In this document: piece after piece, positions 6,448 through 6,780 of the stretch | Layout: each line of letters opens with the position of its first letter | How positions within the stretch are numbered: position 1 is the first letter of the stretch | Assembly (NCBI GenBank): GCA_041481485.1 | Contig: JBGPBY010000407.1 | Coordinates: 1-6,780 of the forward strand | Length of the DNA: 6,780 nucleotides | Direction: 5' to 3' | Source: JBGPBY01 sp041481485 | GTDB taxonomy: Bacteria; Acidobacteriota; Terriglobia; 20CM-2-55-15 | The notes under the pieces: model-generated | Seen by the model: the letters and a program-made list of their open reading frames with translations, nothing else | Database searches by the model: none | Told to the model about the DNA's origin: nothing | Position numbers and translations under genes: made by a program

Positions 6448-6780
6448 AGAGCACTGCGTCTCCCATCGCTGGTGTCTTTGTTCTGGAGTCGAATCCTGTG
6501 ACCGATAACCGCGGCAGCTTTGCTCGAATGTTTTGTTCAGACGAGCTCTCTGAGATATTGGGAACACGCCACATCGCCCAAATCAATTTGTCGAAAACAA
6601 CCAACGCGGGTACCGTACGCGGCATGCACTGTCAAATGCCTCCGCGTACGGAATTAAAGATGATTTCGTGTGTGAAAGGCAGAGTATGGGATGTTGCGGT
6701 AGACCTGAGATCGGGATCCAAAACGTTTTTGCAGTGGTTCGCTCAGGAACTCAGCCCGGACAACCTCAAAACAATGGTGA
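6444..6780 (+). CDS. RmlC-like sugar epimerase, 3' end cut off
   Basis: The first 112 residues of a cupin protein of the dTDP-4-dehydrorhamnose 3,5-epimerase (RmlC) family run off the window end; about 70 more are expected. Seen are the N-terminal strand SPIAGVFVLES, DNRGSFARMF (RGSF 23-26), QINLSKT, GTVRGMHCQMPP with the catalytic His62, ELKMISCVKGRVWDVAVDLR with Lys72, and LSPDNL. His62 and Lys72 match the catalytic His63 and Lys73 of the Salmonella enzyme. The second catalytic Asp and the active-site Tyr would lie beyond the window. Cys63 replaces the usual Tyr or Phe after the His. I chose the ATG at 6444 because it forms ATGA with the rfbG stop and aligns with family N-termini; an in-frame ATG at 6432 is also possible. 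Its place behind rfbFG suggests it epimerises CDP-4-keto-6-deoxyglucose rather than the dTDP sugar. That substrate is inference. Confidence 0.9.
   Translation, partial: MKSTASPIAGVFVLESNPVTDNRGSFARMFCSDELSEILGTRHIAQINLSKTTNAGTVRGMHCQMPPRTELKMISCVKGRVWDVAVDLRSGSKTFLQWFAQELSPDNLKTMV

Overview
This window is part of a surface-polysaccharide (O-antigen or exopolysaccharide) locus dominated by nucleotide-sugar enzymes. Base composition is moderately GC-rich. A small secreted DUF6152-type protein and a TonB-dependent receptor remnant suggest a Gram-negative soil or environmental bacterium. Acidobacteriota is my best guess, because DUF6152-like 'AHHPF...NPHAHLY' proteins are common there, but no rRNA or marker gene confirms it.

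Layout. Positions 1-95 hold the last ~30 codons of an unidentified + strand gene whose TGA abuts the next ATG. Next come gmd (96-1079) and fcl (1060-2001), overlapping by 20 bp, which together convert GDP-mannose to GDP-L-fucose. After a 144-bp spacer is a small secreted protein with a strong ribosome binding site (2146-2547). A long inverted pair of REP-like hairpins (2588-2711) follows. A minus-strand block comes next: a family 2 glycosyltransferase (3452-4408), with the 5'-truncated last third of a TonB-dependent receptor (2745 to about 3452) directly behind it. A second long palindrome built of TTGAACA heptamers (4478-4547) lies between the glycosyltransferase and the next + strand operon. 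That operon is rfbF (4602-5384), rfbG (5368-6447) and an RmlC-like cupin epimerase (from 6444, cut by the window end), with overlapping start and stop codons.

How the genes work together. Two activated deoxysugar routes sit side by side: GDP-mannose to GDP-4-keto-6-deoxymannose to GDP-L-fucose (Gmd, Fcl), and glucose-1-phosphate to CDP-glucose to CDP-4-keto-6-deoxyglucose (RfbF, RfbG). The RmlC-like protein probably epimerises the CDP-4-keto sugar (inference). The glycosyltransferase could use one of these donors. The most unusual features are the broken receptor fused to the glycosyltransferase end, the two large but unrelated palindromes bracketing that inverted block, and the RfbF-RfbG-RmlC-like combination, whose sugar product cannot be named from the sequence. 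No wholly new system is evident.
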